Source: Schistosoma mansoni
Lineage: Eukaryota; Platyhelminthes; Trematoda; Strigeidida; Schistosomatidae
Assembly (NCBI RefSeq): GCF_000237925.1
Contig: NC_031495.1
Span: forward strand, 7,665,852 to 7,729,851
DNA length: 64,000 nucleotides
Direction: 5' to 3'
In this document: piece by piece, positions 21,193 to 34,400 of the stretch
How positions within the stretch are numbered: position 1 is the first letter of the stretch
Layout: each line of letters opens with the position of its first letter
Translations under genes and position numbers: made by a program
Notes under the pieces: model-generated
Told to the model about the DNA's origin: nothing
The model's database searches: none
What the model saw: the letters and a program-made list of their open reading frames with translations, nothing else

Positions 21193-21964
21193 GGCGAGAC
21201 TATAATTTATGGACGGACCAATCAGAAGAGTTTGAGGGATTTCAAGGTCACGGCGCCAATTTCAGTACCTGCTGCTCATGTACGATCGGTTCACAGAGAA
21301 TTGTAGAGAAGACTTAACAATTAAGCGGCTACAACAAATGAAACTACTAAGGAGTTTCTGTATTTGTAATTACGAGTATTAAATAACTTGTAGACCTTGT
21401 GCAAACCATCGTGATATTGTCCTTCGATGTAATATATGTTGAAGGAAGACGTTTGCTAGAATGGGAACCTTAATCGCCCGATCCAGATTGAGACTAAGGC
21501 ATATCATAATAATTGCCGCCAACTGTATAATAAAAGCACCAGTAACATTGTCTGCAATAATTACAGATGTTACTGAAGCTTCGGCTGTGCAGTGGTATGA
21601 GTATTGTAGGGACTTACCCATAATAAAAATTATAAACTTACACAACCGGAGTACACACAAACAATAATGAAGCTATGTGGTTGAGGTTGAGAAGGTTTTT
21701 ATGACCTTATCATGGTTCCAGAGACCAACTATTATGGAGCCATATGGATGAGTTCCTCTACCTTATGCATAAGGATTTTAAAACCTTTGAACCTTTTTCT
21801 AACCTTGACAAGTTTTTGGACTATATAAAAGAGGTGTATTCACTTTGATTATTTGGTTTTGTATAATATACTTTTACTCTATGCTGACTGTTTACTGACT
21901 GGCTGACATTTCTCAAGGTTACTTAAGATTCGTTCAAAGGTCGTCCATAAATTATAATCTCGCC
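21193..21964. mobile_element. Non-autonomous DNA transposon with TIRs, right-arm copy
   Basis: Mirror image of 16794-17565, with the same TIRs and imperfect flanking octamers. The ORFs inside (21379-21660 minus, 21461-21667 plus) overlap each other on both strands and have no protein-like features, so I do not call them genes. Confidence 0.68.
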
Positions 21965-22766
21965 AATAATACCTACCAAATAAAAATCAATGTCATCTAC
22001 TGCAAAACATATTTAATGAAAATTTTTACGTGTCATGTTTCTCAGAAATAATTTTAGATCACCTCATTGTTAAATACATATGGATATTTCTAAATGATAT
22101 TGCATGGAACATGTGAAATGCCAGTCACAGTCTGTCTACGTCTGCTCAGGACATAAAAATGATAATGTCAATTTTGACTACATCAATATAAGTAAAATTT
22201 GATTATCATTTTCAAGTCATTTCATCTTGATGTGCAGAAGGAAAACGGTGTTTTGTTTTCCAAAATAAAATGATCAATATGAGTTGGTAGTGTTATGAAT
22301 GCAAGTCCTATGAAGATATTATTCACTGATGTATATGGATTTAAGGTGGGAAAACATATAGTAAGTTAGGATGGTGGTGAAGATTTATAACTTAGGTGAA
22401 TTCTTTTGGTGGAGTTTCATTCTGTGAGCTGGATGGTTAAGTTATTTGACATCCTTATGAAAAATAGGTTGGTATCAACTTGGTAGCATTTGATGATAGA
22501 GATGAAAATTAATCAGTTTATTATCATATTTAACACAGTATCAAAACATCTTAGCAACACCAACCACGATGTTATAGCATTCTTGCCATAATGTTCAATG
22601 ATGAACTCACCACAAGTGAGCACTGAACAGATAGCCTTACCATTTCAATAGTATTGACCTATTTAAATATGGACAGTTTAGGTTAAATTAGTGGAGTAGG
22701 AATTTAGGACACGCGTTTGAAGCAAAACGTAGTGGTTTGGAGTTTCGATGTGAACACAAACACTGG

Positions 22767-22835
22767 GAAGCAGGTATCTCTAGGTGAGGAGTCTTAAATA
22801 GAACGAAACGAGCGTCCTAAATTCTACTGCTAGCC
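22767..22835 (+). ncRNA. Hammerhead remnant in right arm
   Basis: Mirror of 15923-15991, carrying the same first-core-base change (GTGAGGAG) and weak stem II. The identical damage in both arms shows it predates the duplication. Confidence 0.6.
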
Positions 22836-23225
22836 ACCGTCCAGCTTAAAAATATTTGTGAATATTAGGTGATATCAAGGCAATCTTTTCATGATGTATA
22901 TTTGCTAAAAAGTGATTGAAAATTTGCAGTGCTTAACACCAATAGGAAGATAAAAACACAGAGTTTGTTGGTGTTTATTATGAAAAACCAAAGAGTACAA
23001 GACAATAACACGCTGTGTCACTCATTTTTTAACCACAGGTCTATTTACTAAGTCTTAATCAAAGTAGGAAGGGTGGGGTTTAATCTAGAGAATATATACT
23101 TGAAATCCGAAACACAAGCAGCATGAAGTAGGGGGTTTACATTCAACGCTTGCAAACGACCGTCACCCAGATATTTTTATTATCATTAAAAAGGAACTAT
23201 AACAGTAATGGTATAAAACCACAAT

Positions 23226-26200
23226 CCAGTCAGTCAGTCAGTTACAACGTAGAACTTCGTACGTACGTACATCAGTTCGAGTTGCCATACCACATTAGCA
23301 CAGAGATGAAGTTGTCGATTCAAATCCCATATTGGTAGAAGTAGTAAGAGTATAAGTATTATGTGAAAGGTAAGGATTTGAAGATGTTATTGAAGGAGTA
23401 TAATACGGTGAAATAAATTTAGAAAGAGAAAAAGGATAGGGACATGAAGAATTCAGAAGATTAGAATTTGGTAGAACACAAAGAGTGTATGCACCTTCGC
23501 CATTGCAAACGATTTTGAGCCATGTCATTCAAGGTCTCTAACCATCGGTTGCTATCATCTCGCGAATCCCAACCAGGTAGTCTACACCTACCAACACGGC
23601 CCAGTCCACTTGTCAGCGACTTCATGGATTTATGCCATGTTTTGGTCTGGCCACCCCTAGCTTTCTTCCAACCTGCTCCTACACCATAAAGCATTGCACG
23701 TCGGGGCAGTCGGTGGTTGGGCATACGTAACACGTGTCCCAGCCATCTCAACTGATGAAGTTTCACTACTCCATCAATCGATTTGCCATCCTTACCTAGT
23801 ACCCGTTTCCTAACATCTGCATTACTTACCCGGTGGTCCCCGGATATACGAGCAATGCGTCGAAGACACCTATGATCGAACACTAGTAGCCTACGAATAT
23901 CCTCTACTCTTATCGGTCATGTTTCACTGCCATAAAGTAGGACAGCACAGTAAACCCGTCCTTTTGTTGCTAGACGGATATCTAGCCTACGCCATAAATG
24001 GCGCAAGTTGGCGAAAGCTAGACGAGCCTTCTGTATCCGTGCTGAGATTTCGTCACACACCAGACCACAAGGGCTGATGAGACTCCCAAGATAAGTGAAG
24101 CTGTCAACACGCTCAACTACTTCATTCCCTATCATTAGTTCAGGTGTCGATGCAACCCAATCCTGAAGTAACATTTTGCACTTCGAGGGAGAAAATCGCA
24201 TCCCGAACATGCCTGCATTGTTGCTTATAGTGGTCAGAAGACTCTGCATTTTGTCAGCGTCTTCACCGAATAAAACTATGTCGTCGGCGTATTCTAAGTC
24301 AACAAGTGAATCTCCCGGTAAAAGTCCAACTCCTGAAGACTGAGATGATGAAAGTGATATCTCTAAAAGCATGTCAACGACAAAGTTAAACAAGAATGGG
24401 GAGAGTGGACAGCCCTGACGAACACCATTTGAGGTAACCAATTCTGATGACAGTTCGCCATAGGCTCTAACTCGACCAGTTGTGTTCGAGTAGAGAGCCT
24501 TTATGAGGTTAATGTACTTCTTTGGTACTCCTTTCACTGACAAACACTGCCATAGAACCTCACGATCAACTGAGTCAAATGCCGCCTTAAGGTCAAGAAA
24601 TACTACTATTGTGGGGCGTCTGAATGTGTGTCTATGTTCTAGGACCTGACGTAGAGTGAATATCTGGTCTATGCAACTACGTCCAGGTCGAAAACCAGCC
24701 TGGTTTCCTCTAGTCTGCTCTTCACGAGCTTTGGTTAGGCGCCTAAGTATTATTGAAGCTAATATTTTAGACACTATATTAGTCAAACTGATTCCTCTGT
24801 GATTGTCACAGGAGGACTTTTGTCCTTTCTTATAGACTGGCACAATCAGTGATTGGGACCAGTCAGATGGAATTACGTCCAGTTCCCAGATTCTACCTAA
24901 GACCTCAGTCAATCTCGTTGCTAGTACTGGACCACCATCCTTAAAAATCTCAGGGGTAAACCTGTCAGGGCCTGCGGCTCTCCCTCGCTTTAGATCTCCT
25001 ATAGCTTTTTCAACCTCGTAGAGAGTTGGAGGACTTACCTCAATTTGCCATTCAGGACGACTGGGGATCGTGGGTAACTGAAGTGTGGCTGAAGGCCAGT
25101 TGAACTGATCCCTAAAGTGTTCTGCCCATCGATCCAATCTCCTGGATTGAGAATGAATGATATGCCCATCTTTGTCTGAAATAGTTTCGCCAATAGTTGG
25201 GTTCCTAATGCCGGTTTCTTTAATAAGTCTGAATAGCTGTCTGCTGTTACCTATTGCCGCTGCCTTTTCCATCTCTCTTGCTTTCGCTACCCACCACTGT
25301 TCACGATCATTGCGTAGGCTTCTTATTAGTCTTTGCTTAAGCTGACTCCGCTCTTCGTTATGTTCAGAGCCAGGTGGGATGAGTTTTCGAGCATCTATCA
25401 GTGTGGTTGATGCTGCCGAGATCCATTGTTTCTCCCTGACCTTATGGCTTACCTCACTAGCGGATATCACTGCTGTTTCCACAGCTTTTCGGATGTCATT
25501 CCACGCTGCCTCGGGGTGGGCACAACCTACATGTCTGTCTAACTGTTTTTCCAGTTGTTCCTGAAATATATTCTTAGCTTGTTTATCATTAAGTAGAACC
25601 CTTAGAGGCTTCCCTGCAGTGTCTTTCCCACGTCCAGTAAGACGCAGACAGATACGTGCTCGCACTAGAGCATGATCTGAGTCTAAACATGTGCTCCAGA
25701 ATGAGCGAGTCTTCCATCGAGCCCCTCCATCGATGGCTGATAGCGATGTGATCTAATTGAGTCCAACGTTGGGACGAATTCGGGGGTCGCCATGTCAAAA
25801 GATGTTTTTCCTTATGCTTAAAGTTAGTATTTGCAAGAAATAGGCGGTTATCTGAGCACAGCTGCAACAGACGGTCGCCATTATCTGTCCTTTTAGCCAC
25901 GACACCATAAGATCCACCCAGGTGTCGTTCCCCTACACTTAGTTTACCTACTTGAGCATTAAAGTCACCAGCCACTATTACTACATCAGAACGCCTAGCT
26001 TTTCGGAGAAGGTCAGAAAGTTTCCTGTAGAACTCATCTTTTATATCGTCTGAGCTGCAGTCAGTGGGAGAGTAGGCAGAGACGACGAAGAGGCAACGAC
26101 GAGTTTCCCTATCTTTCCGAGTCCTTACTGATCCGTTTAGTCGGACAGCGCATAGACGACTGTCTACTGGGATCCAATCTAAAAAAGCTAGTTCTGCCCT

Positions 26201-27300
26201 AGGACTTAATGCTATACCTACTCCAGAGAGGCCACGGGAAGCAGCATCAGGGCTTCCAGATACACGAAGCGTGTATCGAGATGGTTCTTTATCATGACAT
26301 AATGAGGTCAAATGAATGACACTACTCGGATCTTGTATGCGCGTTTCGGAGACAGCACACATCGATGGTGTAAGATTCTAGAGTCCTAGCTAAGGAAGCC
26401 TGTTGTCCTATTTGGCACAATGTTCGGACATTAAAAGTTCCTATATGTAGTTTAGAGTGTGGTTTCAGGAGACCAGGAATAACGTTCCGTGTACTTGAAT
26501 CGTTTGCCCTAGCGGTGCGAGGTGATAAAAGGACGTGGGAAGGGTTATTCGTGGAGATAAGAGAGTTATTAGGAGTAGGAAGGATTTGAAAGTGACCAAC
26601 TTGGTCTCGTGTGCTGTTACGGGTATGAGGGCTAATATCACTTCCCGGCTGCCCACACCGTGGAAGGGTATTTCTTGAGGGACCTGAAAAAGAAGTCGGA
26701 TTAGTGTTGGTCTTAACGACCTGGGAGCGTGACCGCAGTGCCCAAGGGACAACTGCTTGAGGCCGGTCACGCACGGCCTTTTTGTGGGGATTTTTGACGT
26801 GTTAGCTCCGTTCTTCAAAGGACCTTACCGCCGGAGACGGAAATCCGTGGGATAAGGCGAGGTGTGCATTTTTAGGGTCGACCTTTTCTAACCCCACCCC
26901 TCCTTGTGGGAAGGCAGCATCGCTGTCATGCTGGTTGTCTGAAGGAAACACCTTACTGCCGTCACACCTCTGTACAGTCGGCAGTACGACTTCGCCTTCG
27001 GACCTTGGGATTGCTGCTTTTAGTCTTGCCGCTCTTCAACCGACCTGTCTGGCATGGTAGGACCTCGAGGAACGATTGTTCCAGCCAGCATAGCTCGATT
27101 GCTTCATCATGATAGGCAAGCCCAACCACCACGTCAAGTTAGCAGCAACAGTCGGGAAAACCACAATCCCCTCTGGTCTGAATAAAATGGAGTGAGGTGA
27201 TTGTGTTGATTTATGAGCCACATTCATTCCAAAGGGCTTTACCAATCCCCATGATGATTTCTGGGATTTTTCACGCATGGCATAATTATCCATCTCCTGG
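23226..27300 (-). mobile_element. RTE-clade LINE (SR3/Perere-3-like), long copy
   Basis: About 4 kb on the minus strand. From 5' to 3': a GC-richer leader (roughly 26820-27300) with tccttgtgggaaggcagc-type sequence, an apurinic-type endonuclease domain (about 26450-25680), RT (about 25500-24250), the C-terminal block to 23461, and a 3' UTR ending in (GTCA)n at 23226-23242. Only the part below 25492 lies in the palindrome. I place it in RTE by motif wording; the name is from memory. Confidence 0.82.
23461..26818 (-). pseudogene. LINE endonuclease-reverse transcriptase, interrupted
   Basis: The endonuclease begins LHIGTFNVRTLCQIG and IDVCC (frame ending 26322), then shifts frame near 26350 to SETRIQDPSS, VSAYSPTDCSSDD, VAGDFNAQVGKL and WTQLDHIAI. 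A second frameshift near 25680 leads into ARICLRLTGRGKD and the RT (VVFLDLKAAFDSVD, NGVRQGCPLSPF, LEYADDIVLF). The Trp-to-TGA change after VLLYGSET, seen in the left copy, is here too (23917-23919). At least three lesions in all, so it is not active. RT residue NQAGF here is NQAAF in the left arm. Confidence 0.85.
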
Positions 27301-28074
27301 TTTCTGAGGTTTATCTGGCGATGACAAGTTGATTAATCGGATACTTTAACGAAATCAATGAGATAGTTATTTTGCGGAAGATACGCATACAGGGTAGATG
27401 TCAAAATTATGCATTAGAGAATTTTCGGATGCATAACAAACAGATCAATCAGTAATCAATAAACCCATTGAACCAAACCCGATCTACCAATCTATTTGAA
27501 AACGGTCAAGCAATGAAATGGTCAGTGGTCAATGGGGTGGGACAGACAACTTGAAACAGGGACAAGCGAAGATAATGAAACCTATGCTTATCAAGAATCA
27601 CATACAAGATCACCAGAATAAACTGATTTTGAAACTCTTGAAATTGCTAAGCTCAATTCTACATCAAGTAAGCCCAGATGATCGTGTCCAGAATGACAAT
27701 GAAAACTCCGTGACTAAACCAACTGGCTGAGAGGACTATACAATACCAAAAGTACACACTTAAGTTGCAAATCTTCATCATTTCAAAAGAAATACAGTTC
27801 AAGTATTAAAAATTATATTTTTCTTTATTCACATAGCACAAAACTTTCATCAAAGAAAAACAATTAAATCGTTTTAAGAGGAGAAAAAGAATACATGAGA
27901 AAAGAAATAAAGCCTGAAAGAAACTCAAATTATTGACGGCTGAAAGGTATTTTAGTAGATCATTCCACACCGATAGAAAAAAAACGATATTATAAGTATT
28001 TCAATATGAAAACTATACATTATACATGAAATATGTCAGGCAGAAAGTCATTCCATCATATCTAATATGAACAC
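27301..28074. other. No gene; 3' flank of the glycosyltransferase-like gene
   Basis: Sequence between the LINE 5' end and the stop codon of the minus-strand gene. The 70-codon plus ORF at 27518-27730 has no support. A minus-strand AATAAA lies at 27824-27829. Confidence 0.5.
27824..27829 (-). terminator. Possible polyadenylation signal
   Basis: Minus-strand AATAAA about 246 bp downstream of the stop codon at 28075-28077. The position suits the 3' end of the seven-exon gene, but AT-rich sequence makes chance matches common. Confidence 0.4.
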
Positions 28075-28405
28075 TTATTTTCCCATAATTTGTACATTGG
28101 ACAATGAAGGAAATTTTTCTAATGCCCATTTCAATTGCACTTCTGTAGCACCTAAATAACGCGCAATCCCTAGTAATATTGTATATAATACAGTACAATA
28201 AACACCATGTCTTAATGCATAATCAGCTGGAACACCAGCCGCAGATGTTCTACTACGTGTACAAATCACATCGCCCAAATACTGATGTGATTTTAACGCC
28301 AAATCAATAGCATGAAATGCTCGACATGAACGTGGATAACCATTGATACATTTTAAATAATGTGAATAGATAAAATGAGGTTGTCCAGCTATTGGTACTC
28401 CAGAC
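28075..28405 (-). CDS. Exon G (last) of the GT-like gene
   Basis: Acceptor ttttaaag/GTCTGGAG, 110 codons to TAA at 28075-28077. GVPIAGQPHFIYSHYLKCI then NGYP matches 'GIPYGDQalFvrrxxFxxlGGFP'. RAFHAIDLALKSHQYLG matches 'MEDVELxxRLrrxG', and RTSAAGV matches 'TSaRRwxxxG'. It then ends in hydrophobic VLYTILLGIARYLGATEVQL, like the family's C-terminal helix. Confidence 0.82.
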
Positions 28406-31400
28406 CTTTAAAAAAAACCGAAACGAGAAACAAGAGATTCCATAAAATAACATAAATCATGCATTAATTACTGAACTAAAGAAGATAGGTGACAAGATCA
28501 AATCGAGAATTTTCAAAGTGTACACTTCTACTTATCCGATGACTATATTATACTGAATCTAATATATATCATGACCATCGCACGGATCCCAACAATCAAG
28601 TATTCAGCACCTACCAATGATATAAATCAAATCAATAGACAAAAGCTTCATACACTAACTCTATGCGCCTGATTTTTTATTAATCACTAACTATTTAACA
28701 TTAGCCCTCAAATGCCCTGGTACGGCCGAGAGTAAGGAGAGTACGCTCTCCCTCTCGAAATGCTCTCACATGGCCACGTGCATACAACCACTGCCAGGGA
28801 AGTTCTAATCACTAACTTCTTGCTCCAGGGGTGTTTTTACGAAATTGAGAGGATGTAAAGTGAATGTCCAAGGCTCTAACCGGGTTGATAAATACTGAGG
28901 ATCCACCTAGGGGAGTTGGATAACCCTGATTCCAAACCAATGGTTCACATGGGCTCCAGTATCCTGAAGTAACAAATGGCGTATGAACCAATCGTTAGTC
29001 ACCGGCTATCATGGGACTTCATCTCCTTACGCTCCTCCACTGCCTTGCGGATTAGACCTTTGGGTCGAAGGCCCCGGGTGTGACCGTTTAAGAAAACCAC
29101 CCGTTTCGGTTTGGGCACCCGAGCAATACCCTAGCCCTCACACAAATCGAAGGATTTATGTGGCGCACATCTCTTTGGTGCCCCCTTGTATCTAACATCA
29201 AATAACAAGTAAACAGTTGTCATTAATAAAAATTCCTACGCAAAAAAGAAAGAACGATATTCAAAAAACATTAGTAAAGATCTATATACACATACCAATT
29301 TGTTTGGACATTCACAATCCAACTTCCAAGCCAACAACTTAATGCCCATAAAACACTTTTCTGATGAATATATTTATCATCTAAGTGTAACCGATAGGCA
29401 AAACAACCCATGCCAACACCTGGTCTCTGTAATGTATAATACACTGCAGAATCCCAATTAACTGGTAACTGAACACCTGAAAATTTAAATACACAAAAGT
29501 ATAAAAGATTAGTTAGATTATTCATTGTATTAAGAATGTCACGATGTATATAATAATTAATGAACAATAGATAGAGATCGCGATGACTTGGTGAATAAAC
29601 TATATGGTTTTCAATAAACAACTCGAAAATTCTGAAACTTGATCCAACTGTTACAATTTGGTCAAGGAACTGTTTGCATCACTACTATTAATATTATTAC
29701 TTCGACTACTCTAGCATTTTTCGTAATAATTTCGTTTCCCCGTTCTGACATATACGTATGTAGTGTGGCAACTTGAATGGATGCGCAGATCACCTAGGTC
29801 TTATTTTCCTTACAACTGAATGAATAACATATAAGAATATGGAAGGGCAAGAGTCAAAATTTGAACTTGTTTCAAAACCAAAGATATACAAACAGTAAGT
29901 TTTTCTAACTACTCTCAACATTATAGTCGCAGGGATATGAAACAGTAACTCCTCGAGAACATCGAATGATGATGATGACTGTATAACACAGGTAGTTGAC
30001 AAAAGCAAAAAACGTGCACTATTGTATCTAAACTATAATAATACTTATTAATATTGTTCTCACTGAGAAATTTTGATCTTTCGACAGTCCTACCACATTT
30101 GTAGCTCATAATTTCAAATTGGTTGAGGAGTATCAAAAAGGCACGAAACCACTACTGTCTAGTCGCATTCCCTCTGCTTACTACATGACTTCTTTCCATC
30201 AAATGTCAATTCATGATGAAAATAATAATTATGTATGATGTACAATCCCACAATAATGAAAGAGAAATAAAGCTGAAATATCAATGCTAAAAATCATCAC
30301 CTGGTTCCAAAATAACTAACATTGAGCCGTTAGCATATTGATCTATAGCATAGCGAATAAGTTCACCCCGACTAGGTGTTAATATGCTCGTGACTGATGG
30401 ATCATAATGATACAATTGAACATTGACCATACAACGAGGATGTACAATATCGTGCAAATATTCAGTAACGATTGGATGAGCAGTAGAAGAATTTAACAAT
30501 TTATCAGTTTGAGAAAGTTTCGATGGTGAACTGTCTATAATTATAACCTAAAATTCAAACAAACACACACTTATGATCAATATACACAGACAAGAATAAT
30601 GAAAGAAAGAAAAGAATACACATTCTGAAAACAAAAATAATAAAATGTTGGGGGATAGAGCAAGGATAACAAGGTTTGAGTCCCGTGTACGTGATCGTGG
30701 ATACGCACTGCTGAGGAGTCCCATACTAGGATGAGACGGCCGTCCAGTGCTTCCAGGTTTTCAATGGTGGTCTAACATTGGTCTATTCATGATCTCAATC
30801 AAAACTCAATAATTTCTACAACCCTATACTAATAACAAGATTTGTAAAATTGGGAATAACTTTGAATTATCCCATTTCAAGGTTACATATTGTCAACTGT
30901 AAATATAGCCCTAAAGTTATGAAGAATAAAATTATGAGCATAGATTCTGGAGATCATTAAATGTTATTAATATTATGGACCAGCCTAAGTTAGCCACCTA
31001 ATGGAAACCAATAAGTCCTGGATAGTTGTTTCGTTTCAGTATGGGACGCTTTAGCAGTGTGTGTTCACGTCCCTACCACAGAGGATAAAACCACAAGATC
31101 TTCGGTCCTGCACACGAACGCCAAACCTCTAGACCACTGAGTCAAAATCGAATGGTATTCATATTTATAACTTTAATTAATTTACAATACTGTGCAAATA
31201 TCCTCCATTATCTTCGATAGGTACCCTCCTCACATGAGACAAGACTGAACTCCACTGGTTATAGCTTCTCACCGGAATTCCCGAATTACCTCTTGAAATT
31301 ATTCACATGATAATTATCAGTTTAGCGGTTTGCTTAGATTCCTAGAATTCGATAGATATCTAACCTAGATAAGCTCGTGATATCACTGATATCATTATTA

Positions 31401-34400
31401 ACAATGGTTCGACATACTTCAGTTAGTGAAACTGATATGGATATTTGTCGTTTCGTTTAATTATGTGAGGGCTATAATACTGCCCAGGTGCCCAAACCGA
31501 AGCAGGTGGTTTCCTTAGGGAGCCACATCCAGAACCTTTGATCTAAAGGTCTGATCCACAAGGCAGTGGAGCAGCGTAAGGAGATGAGGTCCCATGATAG
31601 CTGGTGACTAACGATTGGTTCACACGCCCTTTGTTACTTCAGGATACCGGAGCCCATGTGCACCATTGTTTTCGAATCAGGGTTTTCCAACTCCCCTTGA
31701 TAGACTTTCCGTGTCCACAAACCCGGTTAAAGTGCCGGACATTCGCTTTTCGTCCTCTCGATTTCGTAATCAACAGCCCCGCCACGAGAAGTCAGTGATT
31801 AGAACTTCCCTGGCAGCGGCTGTATACGCGTGGCCGTGTGAGAGCATTTCAAGAGAGAGGGCAAGCCCTCCCCACTCTCGGCCGTACCAGGGCATTTGGC
31901 TGTAAAGCATGTAATATAAAATTAAAAGAATAATATTGTGACAAAAGCACCTCTAACCTCTATTTGTCTTTTACCAGAAGCATTGTGTACTACTAGTTCA
32001 ATTGTATAAGCTAATGATTTTGAAAATTTCACATCGACTAATTCAATGTCTTCAGAATCAACACAATCATCTGGATGGCCATAACCCATGGGAATAATCA
32101 CAGTTACTGAATCGTTAAGTACATTCTCACATAATAAGCCAGTAGACTGTTGTACATTAATAAGATCCAATGGTTCAGATACCTTAAAAACAACACAATA
32201 ACATTGATCATAACCAGTAAGAAATAAGGCGGAATAATTTGATCAAAATAAGGAAGTTGAGTATATATTAGGTAACTACAATCAGATCACATATTACATA
32301 TTAAGAATTACTTTTTAAATATTTTCAGTTAATAAAATTTAATTAATTCCAACGTTTGGGTCAGAGATCTTGTCTCGTCTTCTTCAGGGTAATAATCAAA
32401 ATTAAGACTATCGAAGAATATATTTAACGGAAGGGGATTGGTGGAGATTGTAGAATTTTCACAGTTTAAATCTGTAATCAATTTCAGTTAGTCCACCATC
32501 GAAAATTTGGAAGCACTAAATGTTCGTCTTATCTTAACAGTATGAATCTACGACCTCACTATGAATGATCGAACTCAAGACCGTCGGTTTTACGCCAAAA
32601 CGCTTAACCTCTAGACCACTGAGTCAAAGTCAGAAGGTGTTGATATCTAACTTCAGTCAGTTTACGATATCGTGAAACCTTTATCTATTGCCTATGGTGG
32701 ATAACTATCTCACATCTGAGACGGATTGGACTCCATTGTTTACGGCTTCGCACTAGAACTCGAGGAGTTACATCTTGAAGTCAATCACTAGTGAGCACAC
32801 TATTACTAGTAGTACAAAAGATTAGTACGAATTATACAGTTTTCATAGTTCAGATAAAAATAACCATTAGTATTGTAATGAGGCACTGGATTTTCTCACA
32901 TCCCTGTCCAATTTCATAGCTATTCAAATAAGTTGTGTTTGTGTAGTTGTAAATTCTAGGTGAATAATGTGAGGCTGCTACGGTCTTATACTTGCTGTTT
33001 GGAGAGAAATGATACTACCCAAATAATGAGACAAAAATGAGCGAAATTTACTTACGACACGATGCTTGAAATGGAGTACTCGAATTGATAACTTTGAAAA
33101 CGTGTGTACTCATATTCAACAGAACTACGTAACTCTTGGTAACAATACATGGATTCGGTCACGCAACATAAAACTATTAAGTAAATACATACTAAACAAT
33201 AGTGGGAAAGTATTATCTGAAATGCCTAGAATATAATGCAACAAAAACAATAACAATCAAAGTCATGAGTAACTACTACTTTACTACCAAGTGGATAAAC
33301 TTCCTAAGAGACGGTTTCCCAAAAAAGCTACTACGAGAAATATATCCTCGAAGCTCATTAACAATTTTTCCTACTGTCAATAAATATCATCTGTATATGA
33401 AGTTTTCGATTTGTGAATTATGTTTATCATTGGATTTTCTGATTTAAAGTAGCGTCTTGATTTAATAAATATAATAATGCGATTCAGTGATCGTGTGTAT
33501 AGGTTAGGTTACTCGACTTGGTCAAACTTTTAGTGTGAAAACTACTGATATTCTTCAGTTGCTGAAACTGAATTAGGTGAAACGGTGAGTTAGCGACTGG
33601 GGCTTTCAATTTTCGCAAATTTGAACCGCACTCCATTTGATTCAGTTTGGGAAGCTGGGTAGTGTCACTTGTTGTAACACTTAGAGTGTATTTTAGAGAA
33701 AAGTATACAAATCTGTAACTGGCAAATAAGTTAAAAAGTGTCAACAACTCAGTCGATCTTATAGTAGAAAATTATTTTATACTTGTATAAATCTTTATTA
33801 TTGAACATATTGAACCATGGTTATAAGTGTAGAACAAAGTAATCTCATTGAAGATAACAAATTATTTCACTTACCTCTTCTAATCTTTCGCGCAAACATA
33901 CCAAATTTTTATTCCGTAAAGAATGATAAATATTTCTATATAGAATATCTGCTGCATTTATAGATGACCATTCCAAATTAGCACAAATTGATTTGATATT
34001 AGACATTATATGGTGTTGACCTTTTAAACCAAATAGATATAAACCATTTGATAATTTTCTTTGATTTGTATTAACATCAATGTCAGTTCGTAAACTTCTT
34101 GAGCAAGGTTTAGTAATACCTAACACAAAATCAACCTGTGAAAAAGGCAAAATAATCATGTAGTTTCGTTACTATAAAATATAGAATTAACTCATTTACC
34201 AGGTGTTTGGTTTGAAGACACAATCTAAACGTGAGGGCTAATGATACACACTTAGCTGCTCAAACCAAAGTAAGAGGAGCAAGATTCGAGCCTGTGACTT
34301 ATTGGTTGAATGTTGAACGCGTTAACCAACAAGCTACCGTTCTACCATAAAATATAAATAAGCCACAACAATTTTTCAACTCAGTGGGATATAATAAAAG

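Larger units (their letters stand above)
20723..25492. repeat. Right arm of 4,770-bp palindrome P2
   Basis: Inverted near-identical copy of 13266-18035. The outer edge at 25492 is inside the LINE RT gene: the LINE carries on through the boundary here, whereas in the left copy the same point joins unrelated DNA. Confidence 0.95.

Noticed and set aside
13266-25492. Palindrome P2 as a missed-adapter sequencing artefact
   Set aside because: Such artefacts fold back at one point with no long unique spacer. Here 2.7 kb of unique DNA separates the arms, and a few arm differences exist. An assembly error is still possible.
29735-29800. Possible LINE 3' tip (gtagtgtggcaacttgaatg)
   Set aside because: Similar to the SR3/Perere-3-like 3' UTR over only about 35 bp; too short to call.
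34229-34346. Functional tRNA gene
   Set aside because: A and B boxes are recognisable, but the acceptor and anticodon stems do not pair, and a SINE-type tail follows.
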